A DNA stretch of 59,808 nt from JANRKF01 sp033763575 (lineage in GTDB: Bacteria; Pseudomonadota; Alphaproteobacteria; Rickettsiales; SXRF01): the NCBI GenBank assembly GCA_033763575.1, contig JANRKF010000002.1, forward strand, positions 1 to 59,808. The letters are read 5' to 3'. How positions within the stretch are numbered: the stretch's first letter is position 1; every line of letters begins with the position of its first letter. Made by a program: the position numbers and the translations under genes. Under the pieces are notes generated by a model, which ran no database searches, had not been told where the DNA came from, and saw only the letters and a list, made by a program, of their open reading frames with translations. Positions 6,217 to 13,882 of the stretch are shown here, one piece after another.

Positions 6217-7272
6217 TCAGGCTTCGTCGCTATCGGCCATTGCATTGATTCCACTCAATAAATCATCATTTTTTGGCGGCGGCAGCCCCAGATGCTTAAA
6301 GGCCGTGGCGGTGAGGCAGCGGCCCCGCGGAGTGCGTTGTATACAGCCTATTTGCAGCAGATACGGCTCGATGGTTTCCTCGATGGCGTCGCGCTGCTCG
6401 GAAAGCCCGGCGGCGATGGTCTCCACCCCCACCGGACCGCCCGCATAATGATCTGAAATATAACGCAAATAGCGATGATCCGCCGAATCCAGCCCCAGGC
6501 TATCCACCTCCAGCCGTAAAAGTGCATGATCGGCCAGTTTTTTATCGATGGTGTCCCGACCGTCGGCAGTGGCAAAATCCCGCACCCGGCGGAGCAGGCG
6601 AATGGCGATACGCGGCGTACCGCGCGCGCGCCGGGCGATCTCGTGCGAGCCTTCCTTGTTGATGGCGATATTAAGCAACGTCGCGGCCCGCTCGATGACG
6701 AATTGCAAATCCTTCACATCGTAAAAACGCAGGCGCAGTGGAATACCGAAACGGTCGCGCAGCGGACCGGCGATCAGCCCCAGCCGGGTGGTCGCCCCCA
6801 CCAGCGTAAACTTCGGAAGGTCGATGCGCACACTGCGCGCCGCCGGGCCTTCGCCGATCATCAAATCGAGTTTAAAATCTTCAATCGCCGGGTAGAGCAC
6901 TTCTTCCACCGCCGGGTTCAGCCGGTGAATCTCATCGACAAACAACACATCACCCGGCTGTAAATTGGTGAGCACGGCGGCGAGGTCACCTGCCTTGGTG
7001 AGAATCGGACCCGATGTCGGCTTAAAGCCCACGCCCATTTCTTTAGCGACAATTTGCGCGAGGGTGGTTTTTCCCAACCCCGGCGGGCCGTAAAGCAGCA
7101 CATGGTCCAGCACGTCGCTGCGCGCACGCGCCGCTTTGATGAACACTTCGAGATTTTCGCGCACCTCTTTCTGGCCGGTAAATTCCGCAAGCGCTTCAGG
7201 ACGCAGCGCGTGCGACACCACATCCTCCTCATTAGTGGCTGGCGCGATGAGGCGGTTTTCAATGGCGGTCAT
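6217..7272 (-). CDS. ruvB: Holliday junction branch migration ATPase RuvB
   Basis: The AAA+ hexameric motor that, with RuvA, drives branch migration of Holliday junctions in recombination and repair. The 351-residue length is typical. Walker A GPPGLGKTT (about 62-70), Walker B VDEIHRLN, sensor 1 VGATTR, arginine-finger region GPLRDRFGIP, and a C-terminal winged helix with GGPVGVETIAAGL and PYLLQIGCIQRTPRGR are present. The start overlaps the ruvA stop by 4 nt, so ruvA-ruvB are coupled; ruvC lies upstream on the same strand, giving the order ruvC-ruvA-ruvB. Confidence 0.97.
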   Translation of the reverse strand: MTAIENRLIAPATNEEDVVSHALRPEALAEFTGQKEVRENLEVFIKAARARSDVLDHVLLYGPPGLGKTTLAQIVAKEMGVGFKPTSGPILTKAGDLAAVLTNLQPGDVLFVDEIHRLNPAVEEVLYPAIEDFKLDLMIGEGPAARSVRIDLPKFTLVGATTRLGLIAGPLRDRFGIPLRLRFYDVKDLQFVIERAATLLNIAINKEGSHEIARRARGTPRIAIRLLRRVRDFATADGRDTIDKKLADHALLRLEVDSLGLDSADHRYLRYISDHYAGGPVGVETIAAGLSEQRDAIEETIEPYLLQIGCIQRTPRGRCLTATAFKHLGLPPPKNDDLLSGINAMADSDEA

Positions 7273-7883
7273 CGGCGCGCCACCTCCTGCAGGCTGGCGC
7301 GGATCAGCGCATCCAGCCCCGCTTGTTCACCTAATGTTTCCAGCGCCTTGAGCGCCGCCGCGTAGGCGTCGCTGCGCGAATAGCCGAGATTGACCAGCGC
7401 CGAAATCGCATCGTCGGCGCTGGAAAGCGGCTGTTTCGCCGCCGGTGTTTTTCTCGCGGTGAACTCCACGCCGCTTGTCGGAAGTTTGAGCGCCTTGTCT
7501 TTGAGCTCCACCACGATACGCTCGGCGAGCTTGGGGCCGATACCGCTTATCGCCTTGAAGGCCGCGATGTCCCTGGCGACGATGGCATGGGAAATCCGCT
7601 CCGGCATGTAAGCGCCCAGAATAAGCAGCGCGGTTTTATTACCCACACCCTGTACGCTCACCAGCAGGCGAAACCAGTCACGCTCGATGGCGCTGGCAAA
7701 ACCGTAAAGATGGATATGGTCTTCGCGCACATTCGTCTCAATCGTAAGCTCGCAGGCCGCCCCCGGAGGAAACGCGCTGATGGTGCGCGACGAAGCGAAC
7801 ACCTGATAGCCCACCCCGCCCACATCAATGATGAGCGTGTCGCCGTCGGTAGAGTCGATAATGCCACGTAATTTTCCGATCAT
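7269..7883 (-). CDS. ruvA: Holliday junction DNA helicase subunit RuvA
   Basis: Tetrameric Holliday-junction-binding protein that loads RuvB. The 204-residue product begins MIGKLRGIIDS, has the OB-fold motif VGGVGYQVF, the two helix-hairpin-helix segments LLVSVQGVGNKTALLIL and AISGIGPKLAERIVVELKDK, and a C-terminal domain III (DAISALVNLGYSRSDAYAAL) that contacts RuvB. The stop overlaps the ruvB start by 4 nt. The spacer to ruvC upstream is filled by a GGTC-heptad inverted repeat ending about 11 bp before the ruvA start; it may affect expression of ruvAB relative to ruvC. Confidence 0.96.
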   Translation of the reverse strand: MIGKLRGIIDSTDGDTLIIDVGGVGYQVFASSRTISAFPPGAACELTIETNVREDHIHLYGFASAIERDWFRLLVSVQGVGNKTALLILGAYMPERISHAIVARDIAAFKAISGIGPKLAERIVVELKDKALKLPTSGVEFTARKTPAAKQPLSSADDAISALVNLGYSRSDAYAAALKALETLGEQAGLDALIRASLQEVARR

Positions 7884-7893
7884 GCTGGCCTTT

Positions 7894-7969
7894 GGTCTCT
7901 GGTCGTTGGTCTTTGTCCGAGCATACTCTCAATCGACAATCTATCAACCAAAGACTAATGACCAAAGAC
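7894..7969. repeat. GGTC-heptad inverted element between ruvC and ruvA
   Basis: Left arm 7894-7914 holds three heptads (GGTCTCT, GGTCGTT, GGTCTTT) plus GTCC. Right arm 7946-7969 holds AACCAAA, GACTAAT, GACCAAA and GAC. The loop is about 30 nt. The last C of the element is part of the ruvC stop codon (TAG on the minus strand, 7971-7969), so the element sets the C-terminus of RuvC. Confidence 0.82.
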
Positions 7970-8439
7970 TATCGCCTGTGATGGGCATGGGTGATGGCGA
8001 CCGCCAGCGCATCCGCCGCATCGGCGCTTTCGGCAACGGAATGAGGCAGCAGCACCTTCACCATCATCGCCACCTGCGCCTTATCGGCATGGCCTTTGCC
8101 CACCACGGATTTTTTCACGAGGTTGGCGCTGTATTCGGCCACCGGCACCCCCGCAAGCGAGAGTGACAGCAGGATCGCCCCACGCGCATGGCCGAGCTTG
8201 AGCGAGCTGGAGGCGTTCTTATTGATAAAGGTTTCTTCGACCGCCGCCTCGGAGGGTTTATGTAATGCGATGATCTTGTGCAAACCATCATGAAGCTGTT
8301 GCAGGCGGGCGGGCGTCGGCAGTTTTGGGTCGCTATGCACAGCGCCGCAGGCAACGAAAGAAAGCTGGTTGCCTTTCGCATCGATAACGCCCCAGCCGGT
8401 GTGCTGCAATCCGGGGTCGATGCCCAGGATGCGTGTCAT
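7969..8439 (-). CDS. ruvC: Crossover junction endodeoxyribonuclease RuvC
   Basis: Dimeric resolvase cutting Holliday junctions symmetrically. The start at 8439 gives MTRILGIDPGLQHTGWGVID with the first catalytic Asp in GIDPG. The second acidic residue is in AAVEETFINKN, and the last acidic pair in ESADAADALAVAI. The length of 156 residues is normal. The frame is open upstream to 8541, but those residues (including MFSPRDDGV) translate a palindromic repeat and lack family similarity. The stop codon overlaps the downstream GGTC element. First gene of ruvCAB, preceded by the YebC-family gene. Confidence 0.95.
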   Translation of the reverse strand: MTRILGIDPGLQHTGWGVIDAKGNQLSFVACGAVHSDPKLPTPARLQQLHDGLHKIIALHKPSEAAVEETFINKNASSSLKLGHARGAILLSLSLAGVPVAEYSANLVKKSVVGKGHADKAQVAMMVKVLLPHSVAESADAADALAVAITHAHHRR

Positions 8440-8445
8440 AACCCC

Positions 8446-8533
8446 GTCATCCCGCGGCGAGAACATTGCGTATGCAATGATCGTGAGCACGGGATCCAGA
8501 TGGATCCTGCGCTGATGCTGACGCATCCCGCAG
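8446..8533. repeat. GC-rich palindromic repeat upstream of ruvC
   Basis: Outer inverted ends GTCATCCCGC (8447) and GCGGGATG-type (CATCCCGCAGGATGAC, ending near 8538), with internal CACGGGATCC and GGATCCTGCG inversions. It fills most of the spacer between the YebC gene and ruvC and would form a branched hairpin in the mRNA. Boundaries approximate. Confidence 0.6.
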
Positions 8534-8544
8534 GATGACAAACC

Positions 8545-9294
8545 TTAGGCACTGAGTTTCTCCATCAACTCCGGACTGATATCGGCATTGGTGAATACGT
8601 CCTGCACGTCGTCATTATCTTCGAGCATGTCGATCAGTTTTAACACCTGCCTGGCCTGCTCTTCATTCGGGGTGGACGTCATTTTCGGCTGCCAGGAAAG
8701 CTTGGCGCTCATCGCCGCGCCAAAGGCCTTGTCGAGCGCCTCACGCGCATTCAGGAAATTTTCCACGCTGGTGGTGATGCTGTGGCCATGGGCATCGCTC
8801 TCGCAATTATCGGCCCCGGCTTCGATCGCCGCCTCCAGCATCGCCTCGTCGGTCGCCGCTTCCGCCGGATAATAAATCAGCCCGACATAATCGAACATGA
8901 AAGCGACGCTCCCCGGCTCGCCCATCGTGCCACTGCATTTGGTGAAGGTCGAACGAATATCGGGCGCCGTGCGGTTGCGGTTATCGGTAAGCGCCTGCAC
9001 GATGACGGCCACCCCGCCTGCGCCATAACCTTCATAGCGGATCGTTTCGAAATTATCGGCGTCCGAGTTGCCGCTGCCGCGCTTGATCGCCGCGTCGATT
9101 TTGTCACGCGGCATGTTTTCTTCACGCGCCCACTGGATCGCGCTGCGCAGACGCGGATTCGCCGCCGGATCAGGCATGCCGCTTTTGGCCGCCGAGATAA
9201 TCTCGCGAATGATTTTGGTGAAGACCTTGCCGCGCTTGGCATCCTGCTTGCCTTTGCGCACCATGATATTCTTGAACTGGGAATGACCTGCCAT
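8545..9294 (-). CDS. YebC/PmpR family DNA-binding regulatory protein
   Basis: Conserved cytoplasmic protein of the TACO1/YebC family, linked to transcription control and to translation of difficult proline stretches. The N-terminus MAGHSQFKNIMVRKGKQDAKRGKVFTKIIREI matches the family opening MAGHSKWxNIKHRKxxQDxKRGKxFTK. Other family blocks are ARxxNMPRDKIDAAIKRG, YEGYGAGGVAVIVQALTDNRNRT and the C-terminal acidic NDDVQDVFTNADI. Length 249 residues, full. In many bacteria it precedes ruvC, as here. Its proline-related role is of interest because this window encodes several proline-rich proteins and an unusual EF-P; that link is inference. Confidence 0.94.
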   Translation of the reverse strand: MAGHSQFKNIMVRKGKQDAKRGKVFTKIIREIISAAKSGMPDPAANPRLRSAIQWAREENMPRDKIDAAIKRGSGNSDADNFETIRYEGYGAGGVAVIVQALTDNRNRTAPDIRSTFTKCSGTMGEPGSVAFMFDYVGLIYYPAEAATDEAMLEAAIEAGADNCESDAHGHSITTSVENFLNAREALDKAFGAAMSAKLSWQPKMTSTPNEEQARQVLKLIDMLEDNDDVQDVFTNADISPELMEKLSA

Positions 9295-9301
9295 GTTTAA
9301 A

Positions 9302-9378
9302 ATCCCCCGCGAAGGCGGGGGTCCTGTAAGAGAAATTGCGCCTGTTGCTTCTACACGATCCCCGCTTTCGCGGGGATA
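9302..9378. repeat. Pair of GC-rich palindromes between the OmpA-like and YebC genes
   Basis: CCCCCGCGAAGGCGGGGG (9303-9320) and ATCCCCGCTTTCGCGGGGAT (9359-9378), separated by about 38 bp. Same class as the repeats upstream of glyQ. The second lies only a few bases past the stop codon of the OmpA-like gene and could act as an mRNA 3'-end stabiliser. Confidence 0.65.
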
Positions 9379-9383
9379 TAAAG

Positions 9384-10637
9384 CTACTTGGCGACGAACA
9401 CATCCACGCGGTCGGCTTCGCCGCCGGGGTTTTTGTCGCCTTCCGCCTGCACGTTGATGCGCAGGTTGTTGATACCGTTATCGATGAGATAAGCACGCAC
9501 CGAAAGCGCACGCGAGAGTGAAACGCGGCGCGCCGTGCTCGCCTGGTCGGCGGTGGCGGACGCATAGGCCATGAGGTTCACGCGCTTGGCCTCATCGGCT
9601 TTCAACTCGGAAACCAGCTTATCCATGCCCTCTTTCATCGTAAGCGGCAGGGCGGTTTCGGTCGGCTTGAATACCAGCTGCAGCGCGGGAGGCTGCTTGG
9701 CATCCGCAGGGGCTGGCGACGCGGCGGGCGCCGCCACCGGAGCGGGAGCCGGAGCTTTAGCCGTGGCCGGTGCGGGAGCCGGTGCCGAAGGAGCGGGAGC
9801 CGCTGCTTTAGGCGCAGGCACCCCTGCCGGTGGCAGCGGAGAAGGTGGAACTGCGCCCGCTGGCGGTGGAGGAGCCGGAGACGCCGGTGGCACCGCGTTT
9901 GGCGGCGGCGGCGAACCAGGCGAAGGAGGAAGCGGTATCGCCCCCGGAGGTGGAGGAGGCGCAGCAGGCGAACCGGCTGGCGGAGGCGCTGGCGGAGCCT
10001 TTGCAGGATCAGCCATCGCCGGATCTTTGGCATCCACTTTTTTCTCTTCAACTTCCACCGGCGCAACAGGCGCAGCGGCGGCAGACGGTTTGGCTGCCGG
10101 TTTTTCTTCTATTTTCACAGGCGCAGGTGCAGCAGCAGGCGGCGCTTCTTTCGGCGCCTCGGTTTTCGGCGCTTCAGCTTTCGGTGCTTCGGCGGCTTTT
10201 CCCGCTTCCGCATCAGGGCATGGGCATTGTTTTGCTTCAGGCTCTGGTTCTGGCGCCGGTGCCGGTTTTTTCACTTTTTTCTTGCGCGGTTTCGGATCGG
10301 GCTTCATCGGCACTTGCTGGCCTTCGGGACCCTTCACCCACACCATGCGCGGCTGGCCCTGAGTGCCGGGAGTGATCGTCATGCCGCGAGCATCTTCATC
10401 GCGCACTGCCGGAGGCGTTGGTTCAAGGCCGCCTTCACGCGAGGTTCTCACACCCACCGATGTCGAGGACGTGTCATTGGCCGAAACAGGCGGGCCGCCC
10501 AGCCCGCGCAGCACATCCTGATTGATCTCAATGCTCGGCTGGGTCTGCGGCGCAGAAGCGGTTTGCGCGGAAACGACCTGCGCAGCACCAAACATACCAA
10601 CCAATGAAATAATGAACAAACGGTGTGACCGCATCAT
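9384..10637 (-). CDS. Proline-rich OmpA-like envelope protein
   Basis: A 417-residue protein with an N-terminal signal peptide (MMRSHRLFIISLVGMF then AAQVVSAQ, cleavage after about residue 24), a long linker made almost entirely of Pro and Ala with Glu/Lys (about 110-315, including runs of PPAPPPAG type), a short Cys pair (KQCPCPD), and a C-terminal domain (about 320-417) resembling the OmpA peptidoglycan-binding fold (LMAYASATADQASTARRVSLSRALSVRAYLIDNGI). The layout suggests an envelope protein whose linker spans the periplasm. Whether it is anchored in the outer membrane is not shown. It stands between suhB and the YebC gene. Confidence 0.72.
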   Translation of the reverse strand: MMRSHRLFIISLVGMFGAAQVVSAQTASAPQTQPSIEINQDVLRGLGGPPVSANDTSSTSVGVRTSREGGLEPTPPAVRDEDARGMTITPGTQGQPRMVWVKGPEGQQVPMKPDPKPRKKKVKKPAPAPEPEPEAKQCPCPDAEAGKAAEAPKAEAPKTEAPKEAPPAAAPAPVKIEEKPAAKPSAAAAPVAPVEVEEKKVDAKDPAMADPAKAPPAPPPAGSPAAPPPPPGAIPLPPSPGSPPPPNAVPPASPAPPPPAGAVPPSPLPPAGVPAPKAAAPAPSAPAPAPATAKAPAPAPVAAPAASPAPADAKQPPALQLVFKPTETALPLTMKEGMDKLVSELKADEAKRVNLMAYASATADQASTARRVSLSRALSVRAYLIDNGINNLRINVQAEGDKNPGGEADRVDVFVAK

Positions 10638-10711
10638 AATGCCTCATGACAGAGTTAAGAGATATAAAGACCGTATAATTAGGGGGTATTATTGCGCTTC
10701 GCAACCGGAAA

Positions 10712-11515
10712 TTAGGCCGTTTTCGATAATAACCCGCGTAGAGGCAAGGATAAATGGCGGTTGGTGGCCAGAAGTGAGCCGGAGTGCGGGTTAACCGGCT
10801 GTCCGTCGAAGGTGGTGACCACCCCGCCTGCCTCCTGCACCAGCAGGATGCCCGCTGCAATATCCCACGGCTGGATCGAGTAATACCAGCAGCCATCGAG
10901 CCTTCCCGCCGCAATATAGGCGAGGTCGAGCGCGGTGGCGCCAAAATGCCGCAAGGTCGCCTTGCTGGAAAGCAGGGTATCAAGCAGGCGGAAGGTATCC
11001 TTATTTTCCCGCGCCGACAGCTTGGGATTGCCCAGCACCAAAAGTGCGTCTTCCATGTCGCCGCGCTGCGATACCATGATGCGGCGGCCATTGAGCATGG
11101 CCCCCTTGCCTTTTTCGGCGGAAAACAGCTCGTTATGGATGGGGTCGTAAATCACCCCGGCGATGATTTCGCTGCCCGCCGCGGTGATTCTTTCCAGCCC
11201 AATGGAAATGCAGAAATACGGCACGGCGTGGATGAAGTTGCTGGTGCCGTCGAGCGGATCGATGATCCAGCGATGCTGCTTGTCCTTGCCGGGAATATCA
11301 CCGCCCTCTTCCAGCAGGAAACCGAAATCGGGGCGCGATTTGGAGAGTTCTTTCTGCAGGAATTTTTCCGTGCGCACATCGGCGTTGGTCACAAAATTCG
11401 AGGTGCCTTTTTTGGAAATCTGCAGCTGGTCGATTTCACCATAATCGCGGATAAGCCCTTTGCTGGCTTTGATCGCCGCTTCGCTCATCACATGGAGAAT
11501 GGCGGAATGGGACAT
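10712..11515 (-). CDS. suhB: Inositol monophosphatase family protein
   Basis: Mg-dependent phosphatase of the inositol monophosphatase superfamily, 267 residues. Metal-binding motif 1 is WIIDPLDGTSNFIHAVP with the preceding FGFLLEEGG carrying the acidic Glu pair; motif 2 is WDIAAGILLVQEAGGVVT near the C-terminus. In bacteria such proteins act on inositol-1-phosphate or related sugars, and SuhB also assists rRNA antitermination. The start overlaps the efp stop by one base, so the two are translationally coupled (thiE-efp-suhB order on the minus strand). The gene symbol is by family only. Confidence 0.88.
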   Translation of the reverse strand: MSHSAILHVMSEAAIKASKGLIRDYGEIDQLQISKKGTSNFVTNADVRTEKFLQKELSKSRPDFGFLLEEGGDIPGKDKQHRWIIDPLDGTSNFIHAVPYFCISIGLERITAAGSEIIAGVIYDPIHNELFSAEKGKGAMLNGRRIMVSQRGDMEDALLVLGNPKLSARENKDTFRLLDTLLSSKATLRHFGATALDLAYIAAGRLDGCWYYSIQPWDIAAGILLVQEAGGVVTTFDGQPVNPHSGSLLATNRHLSLPLRGLLSKTA

Positions 11516-12081
11516 TAAGGCTTCGCCCGCTCGATATACTCAAGCGACATGGTATCGACCACGATGCTCTCGCCGGCGGCCACAAAAGGCGGCACCAGCA
11601 CGCGCACGCCGTTTTCAAGAATGGCGGGTTTATACGAAGTCGTCGCCGTCTGGCCTTTGATGACCGGATCGGCCTCGACAATTTTCATCGTCACTTTGGA
11701 GGGAAGCTGAATCGAAATCGGCTTGCCTTCGTAGGATTCTATCTGCACCGTCATGCCGTCCTGCAGGAAGGGCGCGGAGTCTCCCAGCATGTCTTTCGGC
11801 AGGCTGATTTGCTCATAGGATTCGTTATTCATGAAGGTGAGGGTGTCGCCATCAGCGAACAGGAAGTTATACGGCGCCTGCTCCAGCGACACGCGGTCGA
11901 CCGATTCGCTCGAAGAAAGGCGGATGTTCTGCTTGGTGCCGTTCATCACGTCCTTCAGCTCGACCTGGTTGAACGAACGCAAATTGCCCGGCGTGCGGAT
12001 CTCATGCTTCACCACCAGCTTCAGCTTGCCTTCATATTCAATCACCATGCCCATGCGCACCGCCGAACCATCAATTCTCAT
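11515..12081 (-). CDS. efp: Elongation factor P with a non-canonical tip loop
   Basis: EF-P binds ribosomes stalled on polyproline and promotes peptide bond formation. The 188-residue, three-domain protein starts MRIDGSAVRMGMVIEYEGK and ends with the conserved SLEYIERAKP. The domain I tip, normally PGKGxAF with the modified Lys at its apex, reads TPGNLRSFNQVELKD here, so Asn stands where the modifiable Lys is expected and an Arg follows two positions later. This resembles EF-P variants with a PGNxRA-type loop in other phyla. The stop overlaps suhB by one base and the start overlaps the thiE 3' end by 11 bp. Confidence 0.92.
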   Translation of the reverse strand: MRIDGSAVRMGMVIEYEGKLKLVVKHEIRTPGNLRSFNQVELKDVMNGTKQNIRLSSSESVDRVSLEQAPYNFLFADGDTLTFMNNESYEQISLPKDMLGDSAPFLQDGMTVQIESYEGKPISIQLPSKVTMKIVEADPVIKGQTATTSYKPAILENGVRVLVPPFVAAGESIVVDTMSLEYIERAKP

Positions 12082-12859
12082 CTTGAAGCTCCTTCTTAAA
12101 TTCTTTTACCGCCGCTGCCGCGCCTTTCGGATGGTTCCACACGGCGGTAATCACCGCAATGAAATCCGCACCCGATTCGGCCAATGGCTTGCAATTGCCG
12201 GGGGTGATACCACCAATCGCCACGCATGGCAAGGTCATATAGGATTGCCACCAGCTGAGAATCTCCGGCGTTGGCGCCCCCCATTTCTCCAGCTTTTCCC
12301 TGGGTTTGCTGGTGGTGGGGTAAAACGCGCCGAAGGCCACATAATCCGCCCCCTGCTCCCCCGCCTCCATCGCGAGATGCTTCGAGGCATGGCAGGTGAC
12401 GCCGATCACGGCATCCGCGCCGATGATGTTGCGGATATTTTTGATTGCATAGCTCCCCCCTTGAGGGGGAGCAGGCGAAGCAAGGGCTTTGCCCGAAGCT
12501 AAGCCGTGGGGGGTATGTGGCAGTTCACCCCCCACCGCATCGCGCGGCGCAGTGCTTGCGCTCTGCGACTCCCCCTCAAGGGGGGAGCTGTGTAGATCTT
12601 CCTGCCCGACATGCACCCCGTCACACTTCAATTCCGCACAAATATCCGGCCTATCATTGATGATAAATGCCGCCCCATGCGCCCGAACGATAGGCATCAG
12701 CTCGCGGGTGGCGTTTCTAATCGTCGCGTCATCCGCCTCTTTCAGGCGTAGCTGGAAGGATGTGACAAAGCCCTCGCCCACTGCCAGCGCCGCTTCCAGC
12801 GCTTTGCTAAACACCGGCAAATCAATCGATGGCGGAGAGATAAGATAGAGCTGGGTCAT
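12071..12859 (-). CDS. thiE: Thiamine-phosphate synthase with an in-frame repeat insertion
   Basis: Joins HMP-PP and thiazole phosphate to thiamine phosphate in a TIM barrel. Family blocks are FQLRLKEAD, AAFIINDRPDIC, CDGVHVGQEDL, IGVTCHAS, GADYVAFGAFYPTTSK and VAIGGITPGN. Between GVHVGQEDL and IIGADAVIGVTCH, a distance of about 10-12 residues in normal ThiE, about 48 extra residues appear (HSSPLEGES ... SPAPPQGGSY); they are the translation of the repeat at 12451-12589. The product is therefore 262 residues instead of about 210. I chose ATG 12859; an upstream in-frame ATG at 12892 (MDPRVKPEDDN) also comes from a repeat. The 3' end overlaps efp by 11 bp. Confidence 0.88.
   Translation of the reverse strand: MTQLYLISPPSIDLPVFSKALEAALAVGEGFVTSFQLRLKEADDATIRNATRELMPIVRAHGAAFIINDRPDICAELKCDGVHVGQEDLHSSPLEGESQSASTAPRDAVGGELPHTPHGLASGKALASPAPPQGGSYAIKNIRNIIGADAVIGVTCHASKHLAMEAGEQGADYVAFGAFYPTTSKPREKLEKWGAPTPEILSWWQSYMTLPCVAIGGITPGNCKPLAESGADFIAVITAVWNHPKGAAAAVKEFKKELQDEN
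12451..12589. repeat. Paired-hairpin repeat inserted in thiE
   Basis: Ends are nearly palindromic and inverted to each other: AGCTCCCCCCTTGAGGGGGAG at 12451-12471 without its last base pairs as a hairpin, as does CTCCCCCTCAAGGGGGGAG at 12569-12587. The 97-bp middle contains shorter inversions. Open in the thiE frame across its whole length, encoding a Pro/Gly/Ser/Ala-rich peptide. Confidence 0.8.
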
Positions 12860-12861
12860 AT

Positions 12862-12927
12862 TGTCATCCTCGGGCTTGACCCGAGGATCCATCTAAAAAA
12901 TATTTTCCGGACCCCGCCATTCGGCGG
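12862..12927. repeat. Palindromic repeats between fba and thiE
   Basis: ATCCTCGGG/CCCGAGGAT (12865-12889) and CCCCGCCATTCGGCGGGG (12912-12927 region). The first reads MDPRVKPEDDN in the thiE frame, so the longer thiE start would be repeat-encoded. It fills the fba-thiE spacer. Confidence 0.65.
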
Positions 12928-12934
12928 GGATAGG

Positions 12935-13870
12935 TCATAGCTCACCCTTATACACCTTAATCAAACCATCCAGCAGTTTCAGCGCGTCTTCGCGTGGGCG
13001 CTGGAAGCTGTTGCGGCCAATGATGGAGCCGTTGCCGCCGCCATCACGGATGCCGCGGGCTTCGTCGAGGATGTCTTTGTCGCTTTTCGCCGCGCCGCCG
13101 GAAAACACCACGATGCGGCGGCCATTAAAACAGGCCTGGGTCACGTTATGGATGCGCTCAGCCAGCGTTCCGATGGCGATTTTTTCGCTCTCATAGACTT
13201 TTTTCGATTCCGCATCGCCCAGCACATTCGTCGGCGGTTTCACCTTGATGATATGCGCGCCGAGCAGCGCCGCCATATGCGCCGCATAGGCACAGACATC
13301 AATCGCCGTTTCGCCTTCCTTGCTCACACCGCCGCCGCGTGGGTAAGACCAGATGACCGTCGCAAGCCCCACCGATTTTGCTTCTTCGGAAAGTTCACGA
13401 ATTTCTTCCATCATATCGAACGTATCATGGCTGCCGGGATAAATCGTAAAGCCAATCGCGCTGCAACCAAGGCGCAGCGCATCATTCACCGTGGCCGTCA
13501 CTGCCTGGTTGGGGGTGGCGTCCTTCGGCGCCAATGAGTTCGCGCTGTTTACCTTGAGAATCGTCGGAATCTGCCCGGCGAATGTATCCGCGCCTGCTTC
13601 CAGCATGCCAAGCGGCGCGGCGTAAGCCGAAAGCCCTGCGTCAATCGCCAGTTGATAGTGATAATGCGGGTCATACGCTTCCGGGTTTTTGGCGAAGCTG
13701 CGGGCCGGGCCATGTTCAAACCCCTGATCCACCGGCAGGATCAAAAGCTTCCCCGTGCCGCCAAGCTTGCCCTGCATCAATATGTGGGCGAGGTTCGCCT
13801 TCGTGCCGGGACAATCACTTTCGTAATTCGCCAGAATTTTTCTCACTTTTGATGTCATTTTCATAGGCAT
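12935..13870 (-). CDS. Class I fructose-bisphosphate aldolase (DhnA/FbaB type)
   Basis: Schiff-base aldolase of the archaeal/DhnA type, cleaving fructose 1,6-bisphosphate to DHAP and glyceraldehyde 3-phosphate. The 311-residue product shows LLILPVDQGFEHGP, TIYPGSHDTFDMMEE, VIWSYPRGGG, the Schiff-base lysine segment AHIIKVKPPTN, and the phosphate-binding GGAAKSDKDI and GGNGSIIGRNSFQRP. Starts at 13870, 13864 and 13858 are possible (MPMKMTSK); the shortest is equally plausible. Last gene of the tkt-gap-pgk-aldo/keto reductase-aldolase set, all minus strand, consistent with a shared glycolytic/pentose phosphate role. Confidence 0.92.
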   Translation of the reverse strand: MPMKMTSKVRKILANYESDCPGTKANLAHILMQGKLGGTGKLLILPVDQGFEHGPARSFAKNPEAYDPHYHYQLAIDAGLSAYAAPLGMLEAGADTFAGQIPTILKVNSANSLAPKDATPNQAVTATVNDALRLGCSAIGFTIYPGSHDTFDMMEEIRELSEEAKSVGLATVIWSYPRGGGVSKEGETAIDVCAYAAHMAALLGAHIIKVKPPTNVLGDAESKKVYESEKIAIGTLAERIHNVTQACFNGRRIVVFSGGAAKSDKDILDEARGIRDGGGNGSIIGRNSFQRPREDALKLLDGLIKVYKGEL

Positions 13871-13882
13871 TCCCTTTTCATT

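Noticed and set aside
9571..10362. Glycine/alanine-rich frame opposite the OmpA-like gene
   Set aside because: It is the complement of the Pro/Ala linker codons (GGN/GCN), not an independent protein.
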